A stretch of DNA of 64,000 nucleotides, taken from the NCBI GenBank assembly GCA_964558465.1, contig CAZLEF010000015.1, forward strand, positions 38,244 to 102,243, in the 5' to 3' direction. The position numbers and the translations under genes were made by a program. A model generated the notes under the pieces. It was given only the letters and a program-made list of their open reading frames with translations. It made no database searches and was not told where the DNA came from. Positions 17,453 to 25,352 of the stretch are shown in pieces; position 1 is the first letter of the stretch; the number at the start of each line of letters is the position of its first letter. The stretch comes from JACJYC01 sp964558465. GTDB taxonomy: Bacteria; Bacteroidota; Bacteroidia; Chitinophagales; Saprospiraceae.

Positions 17453-19072
17453 CTACCCATCCCCCTTCTTTCTGGGCGTTTCTTTCTTCACGGTTGGGGG
17501 CGCCTTTTCAGACTTGGTCCTCGACGGCGCCGGTTTTGCCTCGGTTCTGCTTCTTTCCGGCTGTGGTTTTTCCCATTTTTCTTTGTGAAACTCCCGGGCT
17601 TTGTCCACTTTCGGAATTTCTTTGGGCGCAGTGCGCGGCCGGGTTTCTTTCACCACGGGCGGTTTCTCCGTCCGGGGCTGCCGGATCTCGGGTTGTTTGC
17701 GGTCATCCGCCGGTTTTCTGACCGTGGGCGGTTCGGTCCGCGGCCTTTGAACCGGAGGCGCTTTGGAGACTTCCCGCCCCGGTTGCACAGCAGGCTGATC
17801 TTTTGTCAGAGTTGGGAATTTCCGGGTGTTTTTATCCAGGAATTCTCTGGGCGCCAACTGTTTATCGGCGTGGGTCCGGTTATAATTTTCACGGGCGGTC
17901 TCAAACTGGCCGTATTCCCTGAACGGTTCGCGGTTCCTGCGGGCGGTCTCGATCCATTGATCGGAGATCACTTCCCGGTTTCGGGTGCGCCAATTATGGA
18001 CTCCAACCGTAATACTGCCGCCGCTCCTGGGGTGGTAATAATAGTGGTTGGTGAAATGGGACGACAAGCCCGGATACCGGTAATGGTGGTGCGGGTAGTA
18101 AAAATACCAGTTGACAAAATAAAACGACGGCAGGTCGATAATAACAATGGTGTTTCCGGGGCCGGTATAAAAGCCCCATTCGTACCAGAAGGGGTATCGG
18201 CGCCAACGCGGATAGACATACCAGTGGGGGTATCCGAACCAATAGGGATAATGATAATAATAGTGGTGCTCAATGACGGTGGGTTCGGGTTCCTCATAAT
18301 CGTAGTAGGCGTCGTCATAAGCGTATTCGGCTGAAAAATCCTGCGCGGTTTGCACCAGTTCCGCCTTGGCTTCAGGATTGCTCTCCAGGCCGGCCTTCCA
18401 GTCTTCGAGTTCCTTGGCGTGTTCGCGGGCAGCTACGAGGTTAAGGCTGTCCAGTTGTTGGTTGAGCCAGCCCGGATTCCGGCGGTACAGATCGCCTACC
18501 ATAACCGTGAGCCGGATATTGCCGGTCAGCAGGGTCAGCACTTCCGGTAAATCCACCAGTTGCCGGAGGGCAGCCTGTGTTTTGGGCGGGTATTCCCGGA
18601 TCAGGCCCGCAAAAGCTTGATCGGATTGGTCGCTCAATTGGTGCATCCTGTACAGGAGATCGTAATAATCCTCCTGCACTTCCCTTGCACGTTGATGGAT
18701 TTCTTCGGGGTAGTCGGCCAGAATTTTTTCCAGTTGTTGCGACGGCTCTCCCCCGGATGCCAGTTTGGAGATCAAACCCGGATAACGGGTCAGATCCCAC
18801 AACATTTCCTGGGTCTCTTGCGGATATCCGCCCAGCAAATTTTTGAACGACTTGCTGGTATTGGACTGCATGGTCTCCATTTTTACAAGCGCTTCGGGGT
18901 AAAGCGAAGCTTCGAGGATAGCAGTTCTGACCGGTTCCGGGTACAAGACAAGCGCATCTACCGTATTTTTTTCTTCTGCCAGCAACTGTGCCAGGAGTTC
19001 TTCTGCCGACTGGCTCCGGGCATAAAAGGCGCTGAGGATCAGCGCTATTATTACAATGATTTTAGTTTTCAT
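17453..19072 (-). CDS. Exported DUF3300-like protein with Tyr/His-rich centre
   Basis: 539 aa with signal peptide (cut near ARSQ). Residues about 20-220 hold repeated segments around 'YP' (VLYPEPVRTAILEASLYPEAL, GGYPQETQEM, TRYPGLISKL), reminiscent of the DUF3300 family. Residues about 265-360 are extremely rich in Tyr, His, Trp and Pro. The C-terminal 130 residues are basic and rich in Pro, Lys and Arg, low complexity, probably disordered. Function unknown; the aromatic/His section might bind metal or carbohydrate. It ends a run of minus-strand genes starting with the USP at 20449. Confidence 0.6.
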   Translation of the reverse strand: MKTKIIVIIALILSAFYARSQSAEELLAQLLAEEKNTVDALVLYPEPVRTAILEASLYPEALVKMETMQSNTSKSFKNLLGGYPQETQEMLWDLTRYPGLISKLASGGEPSQQLEKILADYPEEIHQRAREVQEDYYDLLYRMHQLSDQSDQAFAGLIREYPPKTQAALRQLVDLPEVLTLLTGNIRLTVMVGDLYRRNPGWLNQQLDSLNLVAAREHAKELEDWKAGLESNPEAKAELVQTAQDFSAEYAYDDAYYDYEEPEPTVIEHHYYYHYPYWFGYPHWYVYPRWRRYPFWYEWGFYTGPGNTIVIIDLPSFYFVNWYFYYPHHHYRYPGLSSHFTNHYYYHPRSGGSITVGVHNWRTRNREVISDQWIETARRNREPFREYGQFETARENYNRTHADKQLAPREFLDKNTRKFPTLTKDQPAVQPGREVSKAPPVQRPRTEPPTVRKPADDRKQPEIRQPRTEKPPVVKETRPRTAPKEIPKVDKAREFHKEKWEKPQPERSRTEAKPAPSRTKSEKAPPTVKKETPRKKGDG

Positions 19073-19093
19073 GGCTTCAATTTTTTAAGGTAA

Positions 19094-19504
19094 TCAGGAG
19101 AAAAATTTGCGCACGTAGGCGATTTTCTGGTTTACCGTCATGGAATCGGCGGTTTCCACACCGCGGACACGGGAATGAATCCGGGTATCGTCGTCTTTAA
19201 TGAAGCTGATCAGTCCGTCTTTTGCTTCTCCCGGGCCGAAGATCAATATTTCATCCGAGGTTTTTACGGCCTCCAGGATCTCTTTGAAATAGCCTTTTTC
19301 CTGGTGTTTTCGCCGGTTCAACACCTTGTTTTCCGAAATTTTACCCATAGGCCCCCAGGGTGTTCCTCCAGTCCGGGAACCGCCTTTTGCATGCGTGGTA
19401 TCCACGCCGGAATGAATCCGCTGGACCTTAAGTTCATCTTCATCGATCAGGTCAATGATATTGGCTTCTTTGAGGTCAAGCCAGATGCCTGTTTGCTTTT
19501 TCAT
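19094..19504 (-). CDS. Conserved-type hypothetical protein, 136 aa
   Basis: Soluble, no signal peptide. It opens MKKQTGIWLDLKEANIIDL and has a later strand-helix EILIFGPGEAKDGLISFI. The alternation suggests an alpha/beta fold like those of eRF1/Pelota-domain relatives, but that is a guess. It lies 21 bp upstream of the DUF3300-like gene and 66 bp downstream of a universal stress protein, which suggests a stress-related operon. Confidence 0.6.
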   Translation of the reverse strand: MKKQTGIWLDLKEANIIDLIDEDELKVQRIHSGVDTTHAKGGSRTGGTPWGPMGKISENKVLNRRKHQEKGYFKEILEAVKTSDEILIFGPGEAKDGLISFIKDDDTRIHSRVRGVETADSMTVNQKIAYVRKFFS

Positions 19505-19526
19505 GGTCTTTTTTTTAACAATTCAA

Positions 19527-19543
19527 CCACGCCTGTGGCGTGG
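19527..19543. repeat. Dispersed palindrome CCACGCC-n-GGCGTGG
   Basis: CCACGCCTGTGGCGTGG. Other members: 17298-17313, 33369-33385, 40288-40304, 50270-50286, 51070-51086, 51107-51123, 51149-51164, 55458-55473, and a degenerate one near 24125-24140. Confidence 0.7.
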
Positions 19544-19570
19544 CACGCGAATCAATAAATCAACGTCTCC

Positions 19571-20449
19571 CTACCGCACAATCAACACCGGAATATCCTC
19601 TTCCAAAGTAACCAGCCGTTCGGTTACGCTGCCAAAAAGCAGGTCTTTTATATCAGATTGCCCTTTGGCGCCCATTACGATCAGGTCCGCTTCGTTTTCC
19701 GTCGCCCATTCCATAATATGACAGGCGGTATTGCATTTGATATTGGTCAGTAAAGCAGGGGTAAGCCGCTCCCCCGGAATGTTCTTTTTGGAAAGCAGAT
19801 TGTTAAAGGCCGTAATAATTTTTTCTTTCCAACCGGATTCAAGACAACTTGTATCGGGTGGGAGATATTCTTCCCTGGGCGCCAGATCGGCTACATACAA
19901 CCAGGTGACCTTGCCCTCGTTTCCAGCAAGGGCAAGCGCCGTTTGCAGGGCGCAAAAGGAATACTCGGAAAAGTCAACCGGAACCACAATATGCCGGAAG
20001 GGGGGCGCCGTCGTTTCCGGCAGGAAAAAAACAGAACTCATCACTTTCCTGGCGATCATCCTTGCAGTAATGCCGCTGCCTGCCCCGGCCTTTTTTTTGC
20101 CCAGCAGCAGCAGATCGGCATCAGCGGTTTCTGTTTTGCCGACCAGGGCGCGGAGCGGGTCGCCTTCTATCACTTCCACAAAAACCTCCGGCATCAGGCG
20201 GGTTTTAAACCAGCGGCTGACCTCCCGGGTTAGTCTTTCCTTCAACTTCCCCCGCGCATCGGCTGCCGGCGCCAATACCTGGTGGATCAGATCGGTATTT
20301 CCTTTATAAAAAATATTTTCCGGGACGATATGCAAAAAATATACCTTTCTCGTGTTGAACAGGTCGGTAAAATAGCCCGCCAACCTGTACAGGGATTGGT
20401 CGGTCCGTGTCAGATCCAGGGCAATTATCATATTTTGAAATGGTTTCAT
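19571..20449 (-). CDS. Universal stress protein, two UspA domains
   Basis: 292 aa, cytoplasmic. The first UspA domain is about residues 5-145. The second is 150-292, starting HIVVPVDFSEYS and ending with the ATP-type loop VMGAKGQSDIKDLLFGSVTERLV. Tandem USP proteins bind ATP or act as stress modulators. The upstream region (20450-20661) has no TGAY-N4-RTCA box; it holds a GATAATG-N13-CATTATC inverted repeat instead (20578-20604). It probably leads the operon with the two genes downstream. Confidence 0.85.
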   Translation of the reverse strand: MKPFQNMIIALDLTRTDQSLYRLAGYFTDLFNTRKVYFLHIVPENIFYKGNTDLIHQVLAPAADARGKLKERLTREVSRWFKTRLMPEVFVEVIEGDPLRALVGKTETADADLLLLGKKKAGAGSGITARMIARKVMSSVFFLPETTAPPFRHIVVPVDFSEYSFCALQTALALAGNEGKVTWLYVADLAPREEYLPPDTSCLESGWKEKIITAFNNLLSKKNIPGERLTPALLTNIKCNTACHIMEWATENEADLIVMGAKGQSDIKDLLFGSVTERLVTLEEDIPVLIVR

Positions 20450-20661
20450 AATTCCTGTATTTCAAGATTTTCCCGCCTGTTCAGATGCCGCCGTTTGGAT
20501 CGACATGTTCTTAAACCGGGATTGTTTAGGATCGTTTATTATTGTTCAAAATTGTTTCTGGTTGTTATAGCTTTCAACGATAATGAACAACTATAAACCA
20601 TTATCAACAACTTTAAACTCCTTCCACCCGAAACGCCAATCCTGTAATTCAATAAAATTTT

Positions 20662-21555
20662 TTACCGCACCACCAAGATCGGCATCTCCCGGCACCGTTC
20701 AACAACCGATTCCGTTACACTGCTGAAAAACAATTGATTGAATGCGGAATGCCCGGTAGCCCCAATGATCATCAGGTCGAATTTGCCGGATCCGGCAAAT
20801 TCGGCAACATGCCTGGGGATATTGGCATAACTGTCTTCAATGAAAACTTCTTTGATATCTCCGCTTTGCAGGCGGTTTTTTTCCAGGAAGGTAATATGCG
20901 ACTCCCTTGCCGTCTGCATCAGCAATTTGGCGAACCGCGGGTCATTGAACTCGGGTGCGTAATAAACGGCGGCCGGCTGCGGTACGATATGTACGGTTGT
21001 AACGGTCACTCCCGGCAACGTTTTTTTCAGGTCAAGCGCTACCCTTAAGGCCCGGGAGGAGTTGTCGGAAAAATCTACGGGCACAATGATTTCATGAATT
21101 TCCGGTTTTGCGGTTTCGGGTACAAAAAGTACGTTGCACGCTGCGTTGCGGGCTACCCGTTTCACAGCGATCCCGCTGCCCTGGTTCACTTTTTTTTGTC
21201 CGGCCATCAGGAGTTCGATGTTTTTCACATCCACCCAATGTAATAACTTCTGATAGGGTTTCCCCTCAATGACCTCTACCTGGGTCTTGATCTCCGGGTG
21301 TTTCCCGAAGCAGGTTTCCACTTCTTTTACCAACCGTTCTTTCACTTGTTCATCCACCGGGAATTCCGGGCGAATGATCTTCTGGAATTCCGGGTCTGTT
21401 TCTATTTTATCCGGTTGGGTAAAATCCGGAATGATGTGCATAAAATAAGCAGATTCCGTATGTAAGGGTTTTGAAATAAAACCGGCATATGAAAGCAAAG
21501 CCTCATCGTTGTGGGTGAGATCGAGGGCTATCAAAGCTCTTTTAAACGTTGTCAT
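20662..21555 (-). CDS. Universal stress protein, two UspA domains
   Basis: 297 aa from the ATG at 21555 (MTTFKRALIALDL); a longer frame to 21678 runs through the promoter. Domain 1 is about 3-145. Domain 2 starts EIIVPVDFSDNSSRAL and ends with the G-x2-G-x9-G(S)-type loop IIGATGHSAFNQLFFSSVTESVV. It resembles the 19571 paralogue but has its own promoter with tandem FNR/CRP-like boxes, placing it in the candidate low-oxygen regulon. Confidence 0.85.
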   Translation of the reverse strand: MTTFKRALIALDLTHNDEALLSYAGFISKPLHTESAYFMHIIPDFTQPDKIETDPEFQKIIRPEFPVDEQVKERLVKEVETCFGKHPEIKTQVEVIEGKPYQKLLHWVDVKNIELLMAGQKKVNQGSGIAVKRVARNAACNVLFVPETAKPEIHEIIVPVDFSDNSSRALRVALDLKKTLPGVTVTTVHIVPQPAAVYYAPEFNDPRFAKLLMQTARESHITFLEKNRLQSGDIKEVFIEDSYANIPRHVAEFAGSGKFDLMIIGATGHSAFNQLFFSSVTESVVERCREMPILVVR

Positions 21556-21612
21556 CTTTTTGTAATTGAATGGATGAATGAATAAAAGGCTGAACGTCAT
21601 AAACTTACACTG

Positions 21613-21677
21613 CAAAGTTCCTGTTTGTCCGGGATTTATGAAATGGCGGGAGTCAGCGATGGAGATGATTTGTATCA
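21613..21677 (-). promoter_or_regulatory. Tandem FNR/CRP-like boxes and -7 element for the USP gene
   Basis: Read on the minus strand: distal box at 21666-21677 (TGATTTGTATCA on plus, perfect, inside ATGAT-TTGT-ATCAT) and proximal box at 21644-21655 (TGGCGGGAGTCA on plus, one mismatch). Centres 22 bp apart. The -7 element GAACTTTG covers 21620-21613; its TTTG starts 33.5 bp from the proximal centre. Confidence 0.65.
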
Positions 21678-21689
21678 TTGATGAAGAAT

Positions 21690-21740
21690 TGAGGAATCGA
21701 GGAATCGATTCTTCAGTTCCTCGATTCCTCGATTCCTCAA
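21690..21740. repeat. Inverted array of gaggaatc / gattcctc units
   Basis: ttgaggaatcgaggaatcg is followed by its complement cctcgattcctcgattcctcaa, able to form a long hairpin. It separates the USP promoter from the following plus-strand genes. Confidence 0.6.
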
Positions 21741-21831
21741 AAAAACCTGACCACTCTCATACGCCCGCATGATCAAGGTCAGCGAAATTTTGCCCTCCTT
21801 ACCCCCAAATTGCAGACGAAAACAAACCGTT

Positions 21832-22338
21832 ATGATCTGGTTCCTCCTCTTCCTGATTTTGCTGATAGCGCTGCTTTTATGGCTGCCCTTGCAGGTGGAA
21901 ATTGTGACGGGAAAGGATATTTATGAGGCGAGGTGGTCCGGGCTGTTTCGTTTTCGGGCAGCGCCGGATGAAGAACGGTGGCGGTGGTTTATCCGGTTTT
22001 TATTCTGGGAAAAAGAATTGAAGCCCGGGGAGGGGGAGCAACCCGAAAAACGGGTAAAGGCAGCGGGGCGGAAACCGGTTATTTCCGGAAGGCAGGGTAT
22101 GCGGTTGGTTAAAAATCTGCTGAAGGCCATAAAGATCAGGCGTTTGCAGATCAATTGGGATTCGGGTGATTTTATGCTGAATGCGTGGTTGTACCCGCTG
22201 TTCCGGTTGCTGAACAGGCGGAATATCCGGTTGCAAGTCAATTTTATGGGGAATCAGGAGATCGCAATTTTTCTGCAAACCCGCCTGTACCGTTTGGGAT
22301 GGGCCTTTTTGCGGACCTTTTTTAATACCAAAAAATAA
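21832..22338 (+). CDS. DUF2953-like membrane-anchored protein
   Basis: 168 aa from the ATG at 21832. A strong N-terminal membrane helix (MIWFLLFLILLIALLLWLPL) precedes a soluble part with WSGLFRF and a basic middle section. The C-terminal half (INWDSGDFMLNAWLYPLFRLLNRR...LQVNFMGNQEI) resembles DUF2953, the family of Bacillus YtfI. The following gene is a GerW/YtfJ homologue, the same pairing seen in Firmicutes, which supports the assignment. No known function outside sporulation. Confidence 0.6.
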   Translation: MIWFLLFLILLIALLLWLPLQVEIVTGKDIYEARWSGLFRFRAAPDEERWRWFIRFLFWEKELKPGEGEQPEKRVKAAGRKPVISGRQGMRLVKNLLKAIKIRRLQINWDSGDFMLNAWLYPLFRLLNRRNIRLQVNFMGNQEIAIFLQTRLYRLGWAFLRTFFNTKK

Positions 22339-22343
22339 TAGCC

Positions 22344-22715
22344 ATGAAAACAAATGTTGAAGAAGTTCTGTCCAAAGTCACCGAATTCCTGAAAACAGAA
22401 GCCAGAACTGAAACCGTGGTGGGCAAGGAATTTAAACTCGGCGAATTTACCTGCGTGCCGGTTATCCGTGTCGGCCTGGGCTTTGGCTATGGCGGCGGTG
22501 AAGGCGCCGATGAAAAACACATGCATGGCGAAGGGGCCGGCGCCGGCGCCGGTATCGGGGTTGAACCGCTTGGATTCCTGGTTACAAAAGCCGGTGAAAT
22601 TTCCTTTGTACCCGCCAAAGTAAGCAAGGGTTTGTCAGCAGCTTTTGAAAAAGTGCCCGACTTGCTCGAAAAGTACTTTACGATGAAGGAAAAAGAACCG
22701 GTTCACGCCAATTAA
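22344..22715 (+). CDS. GerW (YtfJ) family protein
   Basis: 123 aa. Family hallmarks: KVTEFLKTEARTETVVGKEF at the N-terminus, then VPVIRVGLGFGYGGGEG, a Gly/Ala-rich GAGAGAGIGVEPLGFLV, and a C-terminal helix with LEKYF. In Bacillus the homologue YtfJ/GerW affects spore germination, but the family occurs widely in non-spore-formers, where its role is unknown. It lies 5 bp after the DUF2953-like gene, an obvious operon. Confidence 0.8.
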   Translation: MKTNVEEVLSKVTEFLKTEARTETVVGKEFKLGEFTCVPVIRVGLGFGYGGGEGADEKHMHGEGAGAGAGIGVEPLGFLVTKAGEISFVPAKVSKGLSAAFEKVPDLLEKYFTMKEKEPVHAN

Positions 22716-22773
22716 ACGTTTAGGTTGAACCGTTGTACAAACTGCCGGCGCCAGGTGAGTGTATCGGCCGGAT

Positions 22774-22809
22774 GGCAGCCCCGGAGTCCCGCGGGCTGCC
22801 AATTTTTTT
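22774..22809 (+). terminator. Rho-independent terminator after the GerW gene
   Basis: GGCAGCC (22774-22780) pairs with GGCTGCC (22794-22800) around a GC-rich loop, followed by AATTTTTTT. Confidence 0.8.
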
Positions 22810-22906
22810 ACAGGAAAGGTTTTGTTCAGTATAACAGGTTTGTTTTTGAAGGAGTACCCCGCCCGGAGCGGCGGCTGAATCCTCCTCCTCGCAATGGAGT
22901 GGGATC

Positions 22907-23341
22907 TCATCCCAGCACCGCCCTCACTTCTGCGGGCAAAATTCCCAGAATATCGTTGATCTCCCCTGCAGATACGTGGTTTTTCAGCACCCGGAATACT
23001 GCCTGGATCGCCTTTTCGACTTCATTATCCGTTGTGAAATCATTGTATAAACCCTGACCTCCGGCTTCCCGCACAGCTTCGATAAAATCACCGGCATGCC
23101 GGAGTTTCATCGCCTCCTGGCTGATTTTCCAGCCGTCGACATAAAGAGCCTTGACCAGCATCGGCAATTGCGCAATGAGTTGCAGGGATTCCTGTGGTGT
23201 TATCCGGTTCCGGAGCGCATGCAGGACCGCCCGCAAAACCCGGCCGCCTTTATCGGTTTCTTCGGGGGCGCCCAATTCTGCGGCAACTTCCCGGACGAAT
23301 TTTTCACCGTCCAGGATGTATTTTTTGAAATTTAGAGACAT
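22907..23341 (-). CDS. DUF2267 family protein
   Basis: 144 aa, all helical. It starts MSLNFKKYILDGEKFVREVAAELG and shows the DUF2267 pattern GGRVLRAVLHALRNRITPQES with a duplicated helical half ending VSAGEINDILGILPAEVRAVL. Function unknown; such proteins often sit in stress operons beside USPs and CBS proteins, as here. A clear -7 element TATTTTTG lies at 23366-23359, overlapping the tail of the Hsp20 terminator. Confidence 0.8.
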   Translation of the reverse strand: MSLNFKKYILDGEKFVREVAAELGAPEETDKGGRVLRAVLHALRNRITPQESLQLIAQLPMLVKALYVDGWKISQEAMKLRHAGDFIEAVREAGGQGLYNDFTTDNEVEKAIQAVFRVLKNHVSAGEINDILGILPAEVRAVLG

Positions 23342-23359
23342 GGTTATTCATTTTTAAGC

Positions 23360-23397
23360 AAAAATAAAAACCGGAAGCCACCAAAAGCAGCTTCCGG
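23360..23397 (-). terminator. Terminator for the Hsp20 transcript
   Basis: On the minus strand CCGGAAGC (23397-23390) pairs with GCTTCCGG (23378-23371), followed by TTTTTATTTTT. It lies about 75 bp beyond the Hsp20 stop and directly upstream of the -7 element of the DUF2267 gene. Confidence 0.75.
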
Positions 23398-23470
23398 AAT
23401 TAACCTAACGTATGGAAGAATGAAAAAAGTCATAAACTGAGGACTTTACATTCAACTCCTTACAGCCTCT

Positions 23471-23923
23471 TTAAGAAACTGCGACCATTTTGGCCGGTTT
23501 TTCTTTTTCAACTTTTGCTTTAGGTACGTTGATCTTCAGGATGCCGTCGTTATAAGTAGCTTTAATATCGTCGGCTTTTACGTTTTCCGGAAGCCAGAAA
23601 GACCTGCTGAAAGAATTATAGCTGAATTCCTTGCGGGTGTAGTCTTCGCCTTTTTCCTCCTTCTCGCTTTTGGTTTCCGAACTGATGCACAGCATACCGT
23701 CTTTGACTTCGATTTTAAAGTCTTTCTTTTTCATGCCCGGCGCTGCAAGGTCAACCAGGAACGCATCCTTGGTTTCGCTCACATTGACAGCGGGAACGGT
23801 CAGTTCGCCACCGATTAAACGGTTGTCGAAAAAGTCATCGTCCCTGAAGAAATGGTCTACCCAATTGGAGAAGGCCGGGGACGACAACAGGTTGTTGCGG
23901 TTTTTCCATTTGGTAAGTAACAT
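23471..23923 (-). CDS. Small heat-shock protein (Hsp20/alpha-crystallin)
   Basis: 150 aa from the ATG at 23923 (MLLTKWKNRNN). The alpha-crystallin domain spans about 45-135, with VDLAAPGMKKKDFKIEVKDGML and a FSRSFWLPENV strand, then NDGILKINVPK (GxLxxxxPK motif). It is an ATP-independent holdase chaperone. A start at 24004 is rejected because it falls at the inferred -7 element. The promoter carries two perfect FNR/CRP-like boxes, so induction by oxygen limitation is predicted, as for mycobacterial HspX. Confidence 0.93.
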   Translation of the reverse strand: MLLTKWKNRNNLLSSPAFSNWVDHFFRDDDFFDNRLIGGELTVPAVNVSETKDAFLVDLAAPGMKKKDFKIEVKDGMLCISSETKSEKEEKGEDYTRKEFSYNSFSRSFWLPENVKADDIKATYNDGILKINVPKAKVEKEKPAKMVAVS

Positions 23924-24001
23924 GACGTGACAATTTTGATGAAACAATAAGTTGAACGCCAGATCATCTGCTTCCGCTTGAGGAAGTTGGATAACCTGAT
24001 G

Positions 24002-24066
24002 CAAAGTTATGCCGCCTCAGTCTGGATTGAAATGATTGAGGTCAATACGGGGGTTGACCTTGGTCA
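24002..24066 (-). promoter_or_regulatory. Tandem FNR/CRP-like boxes and -7 element for hsp20
   Basis: Best-preserved copy of the shared architecture. Minus strand: distal box 24055-24066 (plus: TGACCTTGGTCA), proximal box 24033-24044 (plus: TGATTGAGGTCA), both perfect, centres 22 bp apart. The -7 element TAACTTTG covers 24009-24002, with TTTG starting 33.5 bp from the proximal centre. The start of transcription should be near 23996. Confidence 0.75.
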
Positions 24067-24116
24067 GGGGCCTGCCGGAAAAAAATGAGGTTCTTTTTTA
24101 CGCCTCCTGAGCGTAT

Positions 24117-25061
24117 TCAGTTTCTCCACCCCTGTGGCGTGGCGCGCACTTCCTCAACAACAGACACCAAATACCCATGGCTCACCGCCACCTCCTCCGC
24201 CGGAAGGTCGGCAAAGGGCGCCGCCAGCGGCACGCTTGCGAGGAGTTCCAGATTACCCGGCCGGTTTCGTTCTTCCGTGATCGGCAGGCCCGATTCACGG
24301 TACATCTGCCGGTAGCCGGTCAGCCGGATGCGGTTAAGGGGTTGGATATTATTGTCGATCAGGCGCCATTGCCGGGGAGTAAAACGCAAAAAATTATAAA
24401 TGGTAATGGAAGGATCCAGATGTGCAAAATGGTCGGACATATCAATGAAGTGCGACATCAGTCCGCCGGGCCGGATCACCCGCCTGAATTCTGTCAAAAT
24501 AGCCTGAAGGATAACTCCGGGGATATGTTCGAAGGTGTTGTTGGACGTGATCAAATCGAAACCAGCGGTTTCCAACGGCAGTTTGCGGGCGTCTTCCACC
24601 AGGTAAGTGATCCGCAGGGCGGCCAGGATCTCTTCCCATGTCAGTTCCCGGATCCTCTTGCCGAGGTGTTCCAGCTCTGTCCACCGGTCCTTACGTTGGA
24701 AAGCCGGGTCAAAACCCTGCCTGAGGTAGCGTTCAACGGTGGCGATCACCTTGGTTTTATCCGATAACGGACTGATGTCCACCGTATAAATTTGCCCCGC
24801 ACCTGCCAGGAAAAATCCGACCGGCACAACAGGGTACCAGCCGGCGCCCAGTTCCAAAACCCGGATATCGGCCGGTGAACCTTTGTATTTCCGGTAAAAT
24901 GTCAGGTGCTGTTGAAAATGGCCGCAACGGTCCTCAAAATATTCGTCCGAAAGCCGGACACCCCGGGTTACGTATTTTTGAAAAAGGTAGTTGACCCGGT
25001 GCCGCCAGGGCAGAAGAGATATTAATTTTTGAATGATCGCTTTTAAAATCCATTTTTTCAT
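24117..25061 (-). CDS. SAM-dependent methyltransferase
   Basis: 314 aa from the ATG at 25061 (MKKWILKAIIQKLISLLPW). Class I methyltransferase fold: motif I VLELGAGWYPVVPVG near residue 75, an acidic strand end IYTVDIS, then FDLITSNNTFEHIPG (motif IV/V) and RPGGLMSHFIDMSDH. The substrate is unknown; the N-terminal amphipathic basic stretch may touch membranes. Alternative upstream starts run into ccactaag repeats. The stop is close to a degenerate ccacgcc palindrome. Confidence 0.75.
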   Translation of the reverse strand: MKKWILKAIIQKLISLLPWRHRVNYLFQKYVTRGVRLSDEYFEDRCGHFQQHLTFYRKYKGSPADIRVLELGAGWYPVVPVGFFLAGAGQIYTVDISPLSDKTKVIATVERYLRQGFDPAFQRKDRWTELEHLGKRIRELTWEEILAALRITYLVEDARKLPLETAGFDLITSNNTFEHIPGVILQAILTEFRRVIRPGGLMSHFIDMSDHFAHLDPSITIYNFLRFTPRQWRLIDNNIQPLNRIRLTGYRQMYRESGLPITEERNRPGNLELLASVPLAAPFADLPAEEVAVSHGYLVSVVEEVRATPQGWRN

Positions 25062-25137
25062 GATCGCTAAAACCACTAAGGACACTGAAACCACTAAGAA
25101 CACCTAAGAACATGGAAACCAATTACCGGGAAAACCA

Positions 25138-25182
25138 CTCCAAACCACCCCAAACCACCCCAAACCACCCCAAACCAGAAAT
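25138..25182. repeat. 10-bp tandem repeat ccaccccaaa
   Basis: About four copies between the divergent methyltransferase and M23 peptidase genes. Confidence 0.7.
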
Positions 25183-25352
25183 TAACAACACCCCCCTGTA
25201 ACTAAACAGCTCCGCCAACGTTATAGTAGGCGCATGTCCGGTTGGGCGCGGCAAATATACTTCATGCTGCCGTATATCTGGCGCTTCTTACAAGCCGGCA
25301 TTTGTGGAAAGACGACCGAAATTTTTATATTTACAGGCAAAAAACGCGACAA

